This document shows positions 1-7,763 of a stretch of DNA of 54,337 nucleotides, piece after piece. A program made the translations under genes and the position numbers. This DNA is from Desulforamulus aeronauticus DSM 10349 (lineage in GTDB: Bacteria; Bacillota; Desulfotomaculia; Desulfotomaculales; Desulfotomaculaceae). How positions within the stretch are numbered: the first letter of the stretch is position 1; each line of letters begins with the position of its first letter. The stretch is from positions 3,282 to 57,618 of the forward strand of contig NZ_FRAR01000028.1 in NCBI RefSeq assembly GCF_900142375.1, in the 5' to 3' direction. A model generated the notes under the pieces. That model ran no database searches and was not told the origin of the DNA. It saw nothing but the letters and a program-made list of their open reading frames with translations.

Positions 1-69
1 GGTCCAGTATCTCCAGTAGGTCCGACAGGTCCGGTGGGTCCAGTATCTCCAGTAGGTCCGCTTGGACCG
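1..69 (-). repeat. 36-bp tandem repeat encoding Gly-X-Y collagen-like triplets
   Basis: Positions 1-27 recur almost unchanged at 37-63, so the unit is 36 bp, i.e. 12 codons or four Gly-X-Y triplets. The array continues beyond the left edge. It is coding, not a CRISPR. Confidence 0.85.
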
Positions 70-587
70 TTGGTATAAGTTACAATAAGTCGTGGCCATA
101 AATTGCTATCAGAATAATCACTACTGCGAAAAGCTGATAACGCAGGCTGATCTTCTAAGCCACGGATTTCCAGCCCAAAATTGGGGTAATCACCATTGAT
201 CCAGCCGTTAACTAATTCTGTTACATCAATATCCATAAACTGGAATATTTGGTCGTCCGCGAAATTATAGAAATTACCTGTGTAAGAGCTAACAGGCCTA
301 TTGTTCCAGGTCACAGTATTTTGGTTGAAGGGAGTGTTAACCCGGTAGATGTATATTGGTTGAACACCCGGTACATCCTTCCTATAAAGATAGAGTCTTA
401 AAAAAGCATTGTTCAGAACATTGCCAGCCGGTATGATGGGTGTAGGGAATTGTATTAGACTCCTGTATACGTCGTTAATCCTGGTAAAACTACCAATATA
501 CAGTGCCGCAACAGATCCAAAATTGGTTGTTGGGTAAGACTGTGCAATATAGGCGTCTCCAATTGGTATTAATGAAATCGTTGGCAA
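1..587 (-). CDS. DNRLRE-like domain protein with collagen-like Gly-X-Y tail (C-terminus cut by window edge)
   Basis: The minus strand is open from about 599 to the left edge. The first ~170 residues are beta-rich and look like a DNRLRE module, seen in short pieces such as GDAYIAQSYPTTNFG, FLRLYLYRKD, TVTWNNRP, DIDVTELVNGW and RLIVTYTNGP. From about position 70 downwards the frame turns into Gly-X-Y triplets (GPSGPTGDTGP), with a 36-bp nucleotide repeat. Such proteins are secreted or surface or exosporium proteins; no signal peptide is visible. Start is uncertain: TTG at 587 sits about 12 nt from a GAGAGGGG ribosome site, and an in-frame TTG at 599 touches that site. The collagen part continues outside the window, so total length is unknown. 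The surface or spore role is an inference. Confidence 0.75.
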   Translation of the reverse strand, partial: MPTISLIPIGDAYIAQSYPTTNFGSVAALYIGSFTRINDVYRSLIQFPTPIIPAGNVLNNAFLRLYLYRKDVPGVQPIYIYRVNTPFNQNTVTWNNRPVSSYTGNFYNFADDQIFQFMDIDVTELVNGWINGDYPNFGLEIRGLEDQPALSAFRSSDYSDSNLWPRLIVTYTNGPSGPTGDTGPTGPVGPTGDTG

Positions 588-750
588 CCTAATAATCAAC
601 CCCTCTCTCTAAATTAGCTAGCTCAATCTAAAATATTCCATAGGGCTGGAAAATGTTACATTTTGTCATCAGTTTTCTAAAATGCTATAAAGTCAATGGG
701 GTAAAGGTCATCCTTTCTTTATAAAGAGAAATTAAAGGTACCTACAAAAT

Positions 751-788
751 GGGGGACGCAGCGAAACTAAAGTTTCGTTACGCCCCCC
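751..788 (-). terminator. Hairpin followed by T-rich stretch on the minus strand; probable terminator of the rsmD-coaD unit
   Basis: An imperfect stem of about 17 bp (GGGGG-ACG... with ...CGCCCCC) closes on AAACT/AGTTT. Read on the minus strand it is followed by ATTTTG. It lies about 100 nt past the end of the last minus-strand gene. Confidence 0.5.
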
Positions 789-808
789 ACAGCTTCTCTA
801 CAAACTGC

Positions 809-860
809 AGGGGCTGTTGCTCTACGAACTGATAGTTCGTAGAGCAACAGCCCCTTTTTT
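809..860 (+). terminator. Perfect 22-bp inverted repeat with T6 tract (plus-strand intrinsic terminator form)
   Basis: Arms 809-830 and 834-855 pair without mismatch around the 3-nt loop GAT, then T6 follows on the plus strand. No plus-strand gene lies upstream, so it may mainly shield or end minus-strand transcription arriving from 888. Confidence 0.7.
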
Positions 861-887
861 AATGGTCTTTTTAGAATAGTTAACTAA

Positions 888-1328
888 CTACTTTCTCAGT
901 TCACCACGCCCTTGTTGAATTTCTGCTAACATTTTACCAAGCTTGTCTTCCAAGCCCATTAAAATATCATCGGCGTATTCACGGGCCCCCTGACGGATTT
1001 GTGAAGAAACCTCCTCAGCCTTTTGAATGGTCTGCTGAGCTATTGTTTCGGCTTGTCTGGCAATTTCGCTGTCTTCAGCCTTCTGTTCAATTTGGCGGTT
1101 TACATCCTCCAACATCCGTTGGGCTTCTTTCTTAGATTCACTGAGTACCTTATCTCTTTCCTTCACCAACCACTTTGCCTGTCGAATTTCCTCGGGAAGT
1201 GAGGTGCGGATGCGATCAAGATAGTCCAAAATCCGATTTTCATCGACCATAACACGCCTGGTCATCGGCACCTTGGGGCTCTCCTCAATGAGTTCCTCTA
1301 GCTCATTTAAGATATTCAGGAGCTCCAC
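888..1328 (-). CDS. Coiled-coil protein, DivIVA / ATP synthase subunit b-like
   Basis: This 146-residue protein is almost all charged helix. After a short N-terminal part (ELLNILNELEELIEE) comes a long Glu/Lys/Gln/Ala coiled coil from about residue 40 to 135, without membrane segments or enzymatic motifs. Similar proteins beside coaD in related Firmicutes are usually named only 'ATPase' or 'DivIVA-like'; no function is established. The start is GTG at 1326-1328, about 8 nt behind AGGAGGG, and it lies inside the 3' end of coaD (26-nt overlap), so the two genes are probably translationally coupled. It is the last gene of the rsmD-coaD transcription unit. Confidence 0.8.
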   Translation of the reverse strand: MELLNILNELEELIEESPKVPMTRRVMVDENRILDYLDRIRTSLPEEIRQAKWLVKERDKVLSESKKEAQRMLEDVNRQIEQKAEDSEIARQAETIAQQTIQKAEEVSSQIRQGAREYADDILMGLEDKLGKMLAEIQQGRGELRK

Positions 1329-1833
1329 CTTCTATCCCTCCTTGGTATTTTGCATACCCGTATTTTTGTTTCAATTTTTCCGCAACCAAGTCTGGAACCA
1401 TAGCACGTAGACACCCATCATAAGAAGCCACTTCTTTAACAGTGGTTGAACTAATGAAGGAATACTCCGCTCTGGTCATTAGATATACAGTTTCTAATTG
1501 AGGTGCTAACTTTTTATTGGTAAGGGCAAAAACAAACTCACTTTCAAAATCGGTAATTGCCCTAAGACCCCTTACAATAGCATGGGCTCCCTGTTTTAAG
1601 GCATAGTTTACTGTCAAGCCATCAAAGGTATCAACAATAATGTTGGGATATTTACCAAGCACCTTTTCTAATATTTCTACCCTTTCATCTACCGAAAAGA
1701 GTGGCTTAATCTTTTGTGAATTCCTGGCTACTGCTACAATAAGCGTATCAAACAGTACCGCAGAACGCTCAATTAAATCCAGGTGCCCATTAGTAATTGG
1801 ATCAAAACTACCGGGATAGATTCCAATACGCAT
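1303..1833 (-). CDS. coaD: Phosphopantetheine adenylyltransferase
   Basis: CoaD joins 4'-phosphopantetheine and ATP to dephospho-CoA and pyrophosphate, the fourth step of coenzyme A synthesis, in the cytoplasm. The nucleotidyltransferase opening IGIYPGSFDPITNGH carries the TxGH motif (residues 14-17); RGLRAITDFESEF and the closing ISSTTVK motif are also present. At 176 residues it is 10-15 longer than usual because of a Gly-rich C-terminal tail (YQGGIEGGAPEYLK), which is where the next gene's start overlaps. Its ATG overlaps the rsmD stop by one base (TAATG), indicating a coupled operon rsmD-coaD-coiled coil. Confidence 0.97.
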   Translation of the reverse strand: MRIGIYPGSFDPITNGHLDLIERSAVLFDTLIVAVARNSQKIKPLFSVDERVEILEKVLGKYPNIIVDTFDGLTVNYALKQGAHAIVRGLRAITDFESEFVFALTNKKLAPQLETVYLMTRAEYSFISSTTVKEVASYDGCLRAMVPDLVAEKLKQKYGYAKYQGGIEGGAPEYLK

Positions 1834-2399
1834 TATGGTTCCCCCTTGATGTCATGTCTGTAAAATGTCAACGCTGTATCACCGTATTTTTCTCGCCGAT
1901 AGGCCCTAAGTACCCCCACTGTCTCCGGCGGTAAATCAACTTTATTACTTTCTACTATTACGATTCCCTCAGGAGCAAGGATAGCCTGGGCCAAAATCTC
2001 TTCTATCGTAGGTTCTTCAAATCCCTTCTGATAGGGCGGATCTATAAAAATTAAATCAAAGATCTCTCTTCTATGACCAAGCAAGGAAATGGCTTTGGCA
2101 ACATCCAGTGTCAACACCTCAGCACTCTCTTTTAGTCGGCAAAGATCAAGATTTTCTAAAATAATTTTGGTGGTATTGCGGTCCTTCTCCACCAAAACAG
2201 CCTTTGCTGCACCTCGGCTAAGTGCTTCTATGCCCACTGCGCCTGTCCCACTAAAAAGATCCAAAAAACGAGAGTCAGGCACATAAGGAGTTACTATGTT
2301 AAACAAGGCCTCCCTTACTCGGTCTGAGGTTGGTCTGGTAGACATCCCTTTAGGACTTTTTAGGTTGCGACCTCTAGCGGTACCGGCAATGATTCTCAA
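1833..2399 (-). CDS. rsmD: 16S rRNA (guanine966-N2)-methyltransferase RsmD
   Basis: RsmD methylates G966 of 16S rRNA in the small subunit using S-adenosylmethionine. The 188-residue protein has the expected opening (MRIIAGTARGRNLKSP then TRPTSDRVREALFNI), the SAM-binding motif FLDLFSGTGAVGIEALSRGA and the catalytic motif IDPPY. The start is TTG at 2397-2399 with AAAGGA about 11 nt upstream; no ATG is available near the conserved N-terminus. It is first in the unit rsmD-coaD-coiled coil and is divergent from gpr, with about 170 bp of AT-rich DNA between. Confidence 0.96.
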   Translation of the reverse strand: MRIIAGTARGRNLKSPKGMSTRPTSDRVREALFNIVTPYVPDSRFLDLFSGTGAVGIEALSRGAAKAVLVEKDRNTTKIILENLDLCRLKESAEVLTLDVAKAISLLGHRREIFDLIFIDPPYQKGFEEPTIEEILAQAILAPEGIVIVESNKVDLPPETVGVLRAYRREKYGDTALTFYRHDIKGEP

Positions 2400-2569
2400 T
2401 AAAAACTGATTCCTTTCTTAGAAAAACACCCATATTCTCTCAACTCAACATTATAGCATATTGATCAAAAAAAATCGATTTTTTTACATATAAGACAAGA
2501 TTTGCATAAATAATGCTAAGTCAGAACAGGATATGGTTGTACGTTATCATGGAACAGGGGGAATCATAC

Positions 2570-3556
2570 TTGGATATTAATTTTTATAAAGCTAATGATA
2601 TTAATCTAGACTTGGCAGTGGAAGCACGGGAAATTATCCGTGGTCAAACAGGCCAGGAAATACCTGGCTGCATTATGGACAAAGAAAGTTACGATCAAGC
2701 CACTGTGACCATCGTTCGTATTGTGGAAGAATACGCAGAGCAAATCATGGGTAAACCCCGTGGTAATTATATTACCATTGAAGCTCCGGTTATTCGGGAA
2801 AATAATCGTCAAGCCCACCAGGAAGTAGTGGAAGTTCTGGGCAAGCAATTAGCTACCCTCATTCATTTACCAGAGCATGCCAATGTGCTGGTAGTGGGTC
2901 TTGGCAACTGGAATGCTACCCCGGATGCTTTGGGACCCAAAGTAGTTGGTATGACTCTGGTTACCAGACACATGTATAACTATGCACCGGAAGAAATAAA
3001 AGGTGGTATGCGTTCGGTCAGTGCTCTATCGCCCGGTGTCCTTGGCCTTACCGGCATAGAAACCGCGGAAATTATCAAAGGTGTGGTAGACAAGGTTAAG
3101 CCGGAATTGGTCATTGCGGTAGATGCCCTTGCTTCTCGTTCTGCAGAACGTATTGGCACTACCATCCAACTGGCAGATACAGGGATTGCACCAGGCTCTG
3201 GTATTGGTAATAAACGAGCAGGTATTAATCAAGAAAGCATGGGGGTCCCTGTGATCGCCATTGGGGTGCCTACAGTGATTCCCGCTGCAGTAATTGCCGG
3301 CGAAACCTTGGATCGTTTGGTGGAACAAACCAAAAACGAGCCCCAAATGCAAAGCATTTATCAAAAAATGAATTCAGAGGCGTTCCAACCCATTGTGAAT
3401 GCCATTTTACAGCCCTATACCTCAGGGCAACTGATGGTAACTCCCAAGGAAATCGATACACTCATTGAAAATACTGCTAAGATCATCGCCGGTGGTATTT
3501 CTATCGCCCTGCATCCTTCCATTACCGTGGAGGAATACACCAATTACCTGCATTAA
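2570..3556 (+). CDS. gpr: Germination protease (GPR), spore SASP-degrading endopeptidase
   Basis: GPR is made as a zymogen in the forespore and, on germination, cleaves the small acid-soluble proteins that coat spore DNA. Family blocks are clear: LDLAVEARE, VLVVGLGNWNATPDALGP, VTRHM, SPGVLGLTGIET, VIAVDALASRS, IQLADTGIAPGSGIGN and GVPVIAIGVPTV. The start is uncertain. TTG at 2570 has GGGGGA about 8 nt upstream and begins DINFYKANDINLDLAVE, giving 328 residues. ATG codons at 2549 and 2513 are in frame but lack a ribosome site; the N-terminus of the Bacillus enzyme would also fit 2549. I saw no convincing sigma-G promoter upstream. It shows this organism forms endospores. Confidence 0.95.
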   Translation: MDINFYKANDINLDLAVEAREIIRGQTGQEIPGCIMDKESYDQATVTIVRIVEEYAEQIMGKPRGNYITIEAPVIRENNRQAHQEVVEVLGKQLATLIHLPEHANVLVVGLGNWNATPDALGPKVVGMTLVTRHMYNYAPEEIKGGMRSVSALSPGVLGLTGIETAEIIKGVVDKVKPELVIAVDALASRSAERIGTTIQLADTGIAPGSGIGNKRAGINQESMGVPVIAIGVPTVIPAAVIAGETLDRLVEQTKNEPQMQSIYQKMNSEAFQPIVNAILQPYTSGQLMVTPKEIDTLIENTAKIIAGGISIALHPSITVEEYTNYLH

Positions 3557-3559
3557 CCA

Positions 3560-3748
3560 TTAGATTTCTGGGTTAAAAGCAGCATCATTGCCATGATCTG
3601 TTTTGGTCAAGGTATCTGCTCCGGTCGTCGGCTGAGTAAGGCCAATTTTGTTACCCTCATCGATGAAGCCAATCCCTTGGCCCACTTCAAAACGAAGAGA
3701 ATCATTGGCCCGTTGTTTTAACAAATTTTCTTTGTTCTTATTTTGCAA
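3560..3748 (-). CDS. Small hypothetical protein, convergent with gpr
   Basis: A 62-residue acidic, Gly/Asn/Thr-rich frame converges with gpr, only 3 bp apart. The best start is TTG at 3748, 5 nt behind GAGGTGA; ATG at 3754 is too close to that site. The sequence (QNKNKENLLKQRANDSLRF, then GIGFIDEGNKIGLTQPTTG) has no cysteines, signal peptide or membrane segment. I do not recognise it. A link to sporulation is only suggested by its neighbour; it lacks the usual GPR cleavage pattern of alpha/beta SASPs. Confidence 0.45.
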   Translation of the reverse strand: MQNKNKENLLKQRANDSLRFEVGQGIGFIDEGNKIGLTQPTTGADTLTKTDHGNDAAFNPEI

Positions 3749-3819
3749 GATCATCACCTCGGGTTTATTATTTGGTAAGAAGATTTGATCATACACGGCA
3801 AATGTTAACAAAAGTTAAG

Positions 3820-3845
3820 GGCGTGGTCTTGTACCACGCCTTTAG
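3820..3845 (+). terminator. 8-bp GC-rich hairpin, weak terminator
   Basis: GGCGTGGT and ACCACGCC pair around CTTGT, followed by TTTAG. It could terminate in either direction. The remainder of 3749-3983 shows no gene that I can support. Confidence 0.4.
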
Positions 3846-3983
3846 ATGTCAATCAGGAGCTCTAATGCCCATGGATGTTGATATTGCTAGATTTTCATCA
3901 CAGACCCTCACGGAACTTTTTCTCGGCGTTGTTGTACAATTGTTGTTAAATATTGATTATATGGGGCTGCGAGTGGGCTTTCA

Positions 3984-4084
3984 TTAGAAAAACTAAGCTT
4001 GCGCCAAGTCTTTAGACGCCGGTGGAAGCTTAGTTTGCCCTTATGCATGTCGGAAAGTTTTATACTTTCCCATATGCCAAAAAA
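3984..4084. repeat. Intergenic repeat element, copy A (about 100 bp; copy B at 27994-28085)
   Basis: Copies A and B share TTAGAAAAACT, GCTT-CGC-A, then CC-GTGGA, TTAGTTTGCCC, CGG-AA, TTA-ACTT and a terminal CAAAAAA, in the same order; copy A has about 11 extra bases near its first third. In copy A, AAACTAAGCTT and AAGCTTAGTTT form an 11-bp inverted repeat, and GGAAAGT/ACTTTCC form a second hairpin. It does not match a riboswitch consensus I know. It may be a mobile miniature element or a structured RNA. Confidence 0.6.
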
Positions 4085-4110
4085 GGGAAATGTCATTTCT
4101 GACATTTCCC
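4085..4110 (-). terminator. Intrinsic terminator of ribB (minus strand)
   Basis: Perfect 11-bp stem GGGAAATGTCA / TGACATTTCCC with a 4-nt loop; on the minus strand it is followed by T6. It sits 48 nt after the ribB stop. Confidence 0.85.
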
Positions 4111-4157
4111 CTTGAATTTATTATTGTATCCACACAACATGTACTTATTTCGAGCGT

Positions 4158-4802
4158 CTATCTTCCCTTTTCCATTTGATAAGCAATGATATCACTAATT
4201 GTAACTACTGTCATATTATTTTTCTCGGCAAATGCCACGATTTCAGGTAACCGCGCCATTGTACCATCGGAATTTGTTAATTCACACAATACACCATAAG
4301 GTTTTAAACCGGCCATTCGCATTAAGTCCACATTCGCTTCTGTGTGCCCCTGTCGTTCCATTACACCGCCCCGCTTGGCCCGCAATGGAAAAATATGCCC
4401 GGGACGTCGCAGCCAGTCCGGTCTTACAGGGTCGGCAATTGCGGCTTTTACGGTAGTCACACGGTCAGCGGCAGAAACACCAGTTGTAACTCCGCTTGCC
4501 GCTTCAATAGAAACAGTAAAAGGAGTTTCAAAACTACTCGTGTTCACTTCCACCATCATCGGCAAATCTAAAGCCTGGACTCTTTCTTCCGGTAAACACA
4601 AACATACAATCCCACTACCCTCACGGATTAACAGGGCCATTTGCTCATTTGTCAAAGACTCGGCGGCAAAAAAGATATCCCCTTCATTTTCCCTGTTTTC
4701 ATCATCGGTGACTAAAATGCCTTGTCCACTACGCAATGCATCAAGCGCGGCCTCCACTCTTGCGGCCGCATCTCCAAATTGGGTTAACAAATTTTGATTC
4801 AC
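4158..4802 (-). CDS. ribB: 3,4-dihydroxy-2-butanone 4-phosphate synthase (stand-alone RibB)
   Basis: RibB turns ribulose 5-phosphate into 3,4-dihydroxy-2-butanone 4-phosphate plus formate, supplying the four-carbon unit of riboflavin. The 214-residue single-domain form matches the family length. The acidic metal-binding loop [10 protein letters not shown], the motif [16 protein letters not shown] and [16 protein letters not shown] are all intact. The start is GTG at 4800-4802 with TTAGGAGGAG about 7 nt upstream. It is a single-gene unit with its own promoter (5077-5104) and FMN riboswitch, separate from the rib operon that encodes a second copy of this activity in RibBA. Confidence 0.96.
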   Translation of the reverse strand: MNQNLLTQFGDAAARVEAALDALRSGQGILVTDDENRENEGDIFFAAESLTNEQMALLIREGSGIVCLCLPEERVQALDLPMMVEVNTSSFETPFTVSIEAASGVTTGVSAADRVTTVKAAIADPVRPDWLRRPGHIFPLRAKRGGVMERQGHTEANVDLMRMAGLKPYGVLCELTNSDGTMARLPEIVAFAEKNNMTVVTISDIIAYQMEKGR

Positions 4803-4923
4803 AGTATCTCCTCCTAATTACTAGTCGGACTTACTTGAATCAGGGCACACCAGGCAGACAGCATGTGCTCATGCCAAATAAATTAAAATGATTGTTAAGA
4901 GCAGATTTTGACTGACTGCCTTA

Positions 4924-5062
4924 TCCTCTTCCATCCGGACTATACCGTCGGCACTGGCTTTTTACCAGTTCTGCTGACCTCTTTAAAGTTAAAGAGCGCT
5001 CGCGGGCTCCTCAGTATAACTGAGATACCGCCGGTGGGGAATTTCACCCCGCCCTGAGAATA
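4924..5062 (-). promoter_or_regulatory. FMN riboswitch (RFN element) controlling ribB
   Basis: The minus strand carries the RFN landmarks in order: TCAGGGCGGGGTGAAATTCC, CCGGCGGTA, GAGCCCGCGAGCG, the P5/P6 hairpins, CAGTGCCGACGGTATAGTC and GGATGGAAGAGG. It lies about 120 nt before the ribB start. No clear terminator is seen between aptamer and gene, so control may act on translation or through the weak hairpin near 4850-4870. Confidence 0.95.
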
Positions 5063-5076
5063 AGTCGTTATTTGTA

Positions 5077-5104
5077 AGTATACTTTCGCATCCACTTTTG
5101 TCAA
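5077..5104 (-). promoter_or_regulatory. Sigma-A promoter for the ribB riboswitch transcript
   Basis: TTGACA (5104-5099), a 16-bp spacer and TATACT (5082-5077) on the minus strand, placing the transcript start a few bases before the FMN aptamer. Confidence 0.85.
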
Positions 5105-5225
5105 CCCTTTTATTACCTTATATCCACATCCGTATGCGGATAATGTGGAAAGTCTCAAAGGAGCTGCTCTGGGGAGCGTGACGATTTAAAGCTACGGCCC
5201 TTTGATGCATGGTTTTATACCGTAT

Positions 5226-7283
5226 TTAGCTTATATCACTATATTTTACAAAGTTCGGGAAGCGTTGGGCGAACTGCTTAAAGAGATACTGATTTTCCAA
5301 CTTTTTAAGATCTGGGTCGGACTGGAGAATTTTTTCTGCTTCCTTTTTGGCCTTTTCAATCTCCCGGCTATCCCGCAGCAGATCCGCAATTTTAAAATCC
5401 GGCAAACCCGATTGGCGGGTACCAAAGAATTCCCCTGGTCCCCGCAGCTTTAGGTCTTCCTCCGCCAAGACAAAACCATCCTGGGTGCGGCACATGGCAG
5501 CCAAACGTTCCTTAGCCTCTTTGGTGGTGGGGTTACCCACCAGAATACAGTAGGACTGGTGACTGCCCCGCCCTATCCGGCCTCTTAATTGGTGAAGTTG
5601 AGCCAAACCAAACCTTTGGGCGTCCCACACCACCATGGCGGTAGCGTTAGGTACATCCACCCCTACCTCAATAACCGTAGTGGAAACTAAGGCGTTAATG
5701 TTGTTCTGGCGGAAGTCCTGCATAATACTTTCTTTTTCCGCTGGCTTCATCCGACCATGCAGCAAACCAAAGTTACATTCCGGCAAGGCCTGTTGTAACC
5801 TTTCATAAAGGTCGATGGCCGCCTGGGTATCCACCTTTTCTGATTCTTCCACCAGCGGACACACAACATAGGCCTGTCTCCCCAAAGCCACCTGCTGTTT
5901 AATTAAGCCAACCGCTTTGCCAGCCTGATTTAGACCTATATGATGGGTTTTAATGGTTTGTCTCCCCGGGGGCAATTCATCGATGACGGAAACATCTAAA
6001 TCACCATAGAGCGTAAGAGCCAGGGTTCGGGGGATTGGAGTAGCCGTCATTACCAGCACATCCGGTCGCAGCCCCTTATCCTGCAGGGCAGCCCGCTGGC
6101 GGACCCCAAAACGATGTTGCTCATCCACCACCACCAGAGCCAAGTTTTTAAACTGAACTTCATCCTGAATAAGTGCATGGGTGCCAATTACCACCTGAAT
6201 CTCACCGCTAGCCACACCCTCCAGAAACTTCTTACGGCCCCGCCGATTTCTACCAGTTAACAATGCTACTTGGATACCCAGTGGCTCTAGTAAAGCTCTG
6301 ATGCTGTCGGCATGTTGTTCAGCCAGTATCTCCGTGGGAGCCATCAAAGCACTTTGCTGCCCGGAGCCCACTGCTATTGCTATGGCTAAAGCTGCCACCA
6401 CAGTTTTGCCTGCACCGACATCTCCCTGTAATAAACGATTCATGGGATAGGGCCCTAAAAGATCACTCTTTATTTCCTGCCATACTCTTTGCTGCGCCTT
6501 GGTCAAGCTAAAGGGTAGTCTCTGCAGAAGTTGCCCCTCCAGCAATTGATTATCATATTGATGTACTTTAGACTGCCGAATATAACGACTCTTTTGCAAA
6601 GTAAGACCCAACTGAAATAAAAAAAGCTCTTCAAGAACAAATCTCTTCCTAGCCCTTTGGTAGGCTTTCTCCTCCTGCGGAAAATGTATCTCCTGCAGAG
6701 CTTCCGGTAAACAGGGTAAATGATGGCGATCTAGCAGATCATCGGGAAGAAATTCCCGCATCTGCCCGCCTAAGGCATCCAAGGTTGCTTTGATGATACC
6801 TCTTAAAAATTTTTGACTGATACTTTCGGACAAAGGATAGATCGGTACAATACGTCCACTATGTAATCCTTCATCCCCTTCCAATAACTCATGGTCCGTG
6901 ACTTGAACCTGCGGCACGCTAAAATTTCTATCCATTTTCCCAGTAAGCAAAAGTTTTTTACCAGGAGGATATTGTTTTCGGATATAGGGTTGATTAAACC
7001 ATACCGCATAGAAGGTAGCAGCACCTTCCTGCAGAGTCAGTTTGGTTATGGACAAACCACGCCTGGGCTTGGTTTCTTGACTGGCAATCACGGTCCCCTT
7101 GACGGTAGCCAAATCCCCCTGACCAAAGGAATGGGCCGGCAAAATATGGGTCCGATCCTGATAGTCCCTGGGAAAATGATAGAGGATATCCAAAATTGTC
7201 TGGATACCCAGTCGTTCCAGTTGCTTAGCTCGCTGGGGTCCTACACCTTTAATAAATTGTACGGGTTTGTATAAATCAATCAC
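5226..7283 (-). CDS. recG: ATP-dependent DNA helicase RecG
   Basis: RecG is a superfamily 2 helicase that regresses stalled replication forks and branch-migrates Holliday junctions. The 685-residue length is typical. An N-terminal wedge/OB domain (VQFIKGVGPQRAKQLERLGI; DLATVKGTV) precedes the helicase core with Walker A GDVGAGKT, Walker B variant DEQHRFGV, motif III MTATPIPRT, then LHGRMKP, VSTTVIEVGVDVPNA and the QLRGRIGRG motif VI. The RecG C-terminal signature LRGPGEFFGTRQSGLPDF is complete. Start is GTG at 7281-7283 with AAGGTGA 8 nt upstream. It is transcribed towards ribB but ribB has its own promoter. Confidence 0.98.
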   Translation of the reverse strand: MIDLYKPVQFIKGVGPQRAKQLERLGIQTILDILYHFPRDYQDRTHILPAHSFGQGDLATVKGTVIASQETKPRRGLSITKLTLQEGAATFYAVWFNQPYIRKQYPPGKKLLLTGKMDRNFSVPQVQVTDHELLEGDEGLHSGRIVPIYPLSESISQKFLRGIIKATLDALGGQMREFLPDDLLDRHHLPCLPEALQEIHFPQEEKAYQRARKRFVLEELFLFQLGLTLQKSRYIRQSKVHQYDNQLLEGQLLQRLPFSLTKAQQRVWQEIKSDLLGPYPMNRLLQGDVGAGKTVVAALAIAIAVGSGQQSALMAPTEILAEQHADSIRALLEPLGIQVALLTGRNRRGRKKFLEGVASGEIQVVIGTHALIQDEVQFKNLALVVVDEQHRFGVRQRAALQDKGLRPDVLVMTATPIPRTLALTLYGDLDVSVIDELPPGRQTIKTHHIGLNQAGKAVGLIKQQVALGRQAYVVCPLVEESEKVDTQAAIDLYERLQQALPECNFGLLHGRMKPAEKESIMQDFRQNNINALVSTTVIEVGVDVPNATAMVVWDAQRFGLAQLHQLRGRIGRGSHQSYCILVGNPTTKEAKERLAAMCRTQDGFVLAEEDLKLRGPGEFFGTRQSGLPDFKIADLLRDSREIEKAKKEAEKILQSDPDLKKLENQYLFKQFAQRFPNFVKYSDIS

Positions 7284-7365
7284 GTTATCTCACCTTTAGA
7301 AAACATATGTTCTAATTATAGCATGGGAGGAATTCCCACGGTAGTAAGTTTTATTAATTTTTCAT

Positions 7366-7393
7366 TTGATTTTAGGTTTATTTGTGGTATACT
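7366..7393 (+). promoter_or_regulatory. Sigma-A promoter of rpmB
   Basis: TTGATT (7366-7371), 16-bp spacer, TATACT (7388-7393); the rpmB start follows about 70 nt later. Confidence 0.7.
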
Positions 7394-7462
7394 ATCCAAG
7401 TGAGTGAGATCGCAATGTATTTTTATGACATTTCTGACCGTGTCATTAAAGGAGGTGTAACT

Positions 7463-7651
7463 ATGGCCAAGTGTGCAATTTGTGACAAAGGTGTGACCGT
7501 TGGCATTAAACTTAGCCACTCTCATATTAGAACTAAACGGACCTGGCACCCTAACCTGCAAAGAGTGAAAGCTATCGTTGATGGTTCCCCTAAGCGGATC
7601 ATGGTATGCACCCGTTGTCTGCGGAGTGGAAAAGTGCAACGGGCTATTTAG
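7463..7651 (+). CDS. rpmB: 50S ribosomal protein L28
   Basis: L28 is a small basic protein of the large ribosomal subunit. The 62-residue sequence begins MAKCAICDKGVTVGIKLSHS and ends VCTRCLRSGKVQRAI. Both CxxC pairs (CAIC and CTRC) are kept, so it is the zinc-binding form. The ATG at 7463 follows AAAGGAGGTG by 7 nt; an upstream in-frame ATG at 7382 overlaps the promoter and is not the start. It is a single-gene unit with its own promoter and terminator. Confidence 0.98.
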   Translation: MAKCAICDKGVTVGIKLSHSHIRTKRTWHPNLQRVKAIVDGSPKRIMVCTRCLRSGKVQRAI

Positions 7652-7679
7652 TTGCATCTTTGATAAGATTACGCATTAC

Positions 7680-7702
7680 GAAACGGCCTCAGGCCGTTTT
7701 TT
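7680..7702 (+). terminator. Intrinsic terminator of rpmB
   Basis: AAACGGC / GCCGTTT stem with loop CTCAG followed by T6. Confidence 0.9.
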
Positions 7703-7721
7703 AATTTTACCTTGCCAGCCT

Positions 7722-7757
7722 AAACGGAAAGCACCCTTACTGGGTGCTTTCCGTTTT
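7722..7757. terminator. 15-bp inverted repeat between rpmB and ribH, bidirectional terminator
   Basis: Arms 7722-7736 and 7742-7756 are perfect; T5 follows on the plus strand. It sits just beyond the ribH stop and probably ends the rib operon while backing up the rpmB terminator. Confidence 0.75.
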
Positions 7758-7763
7758 TAACAA

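Noticed and set aside
1-69. Short regular repeat at the left edge resembling a CRISPR array
   Set aside because: The repeat is in frame, 36 bp with no unique spacers, and encodes Gly-X-Y triplets of the open reading frame.
2400-2512. Sigma-G promoter for gpr
   Set aside because: GCATA and CATATAA are present but about 26 bp apart, too far for a forespore promoter.
3560-3748. Small acid-soluble spore protein next to gpr
   Set aside because: The frame lacks the GPR cleavage motif and the conserved alpha/beta-SASP blocks; kept only as hypothetical.
3984-4084. Cyclic di-GMP (GEMM) riboswitch
   Set aside because: The minus strand has GGGCAAACTAA and GCG-AAGC reminiscent of GEMM, but spacing and the second receptor arm do not fit, and the downstream gene is over 200 bp away.
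4342-4797. 151-codon frame opposite ribB
   Set aside because: It is the antisense shadow of ribB; low-complexity Ser/Thr/Pro content and no ribosome site.
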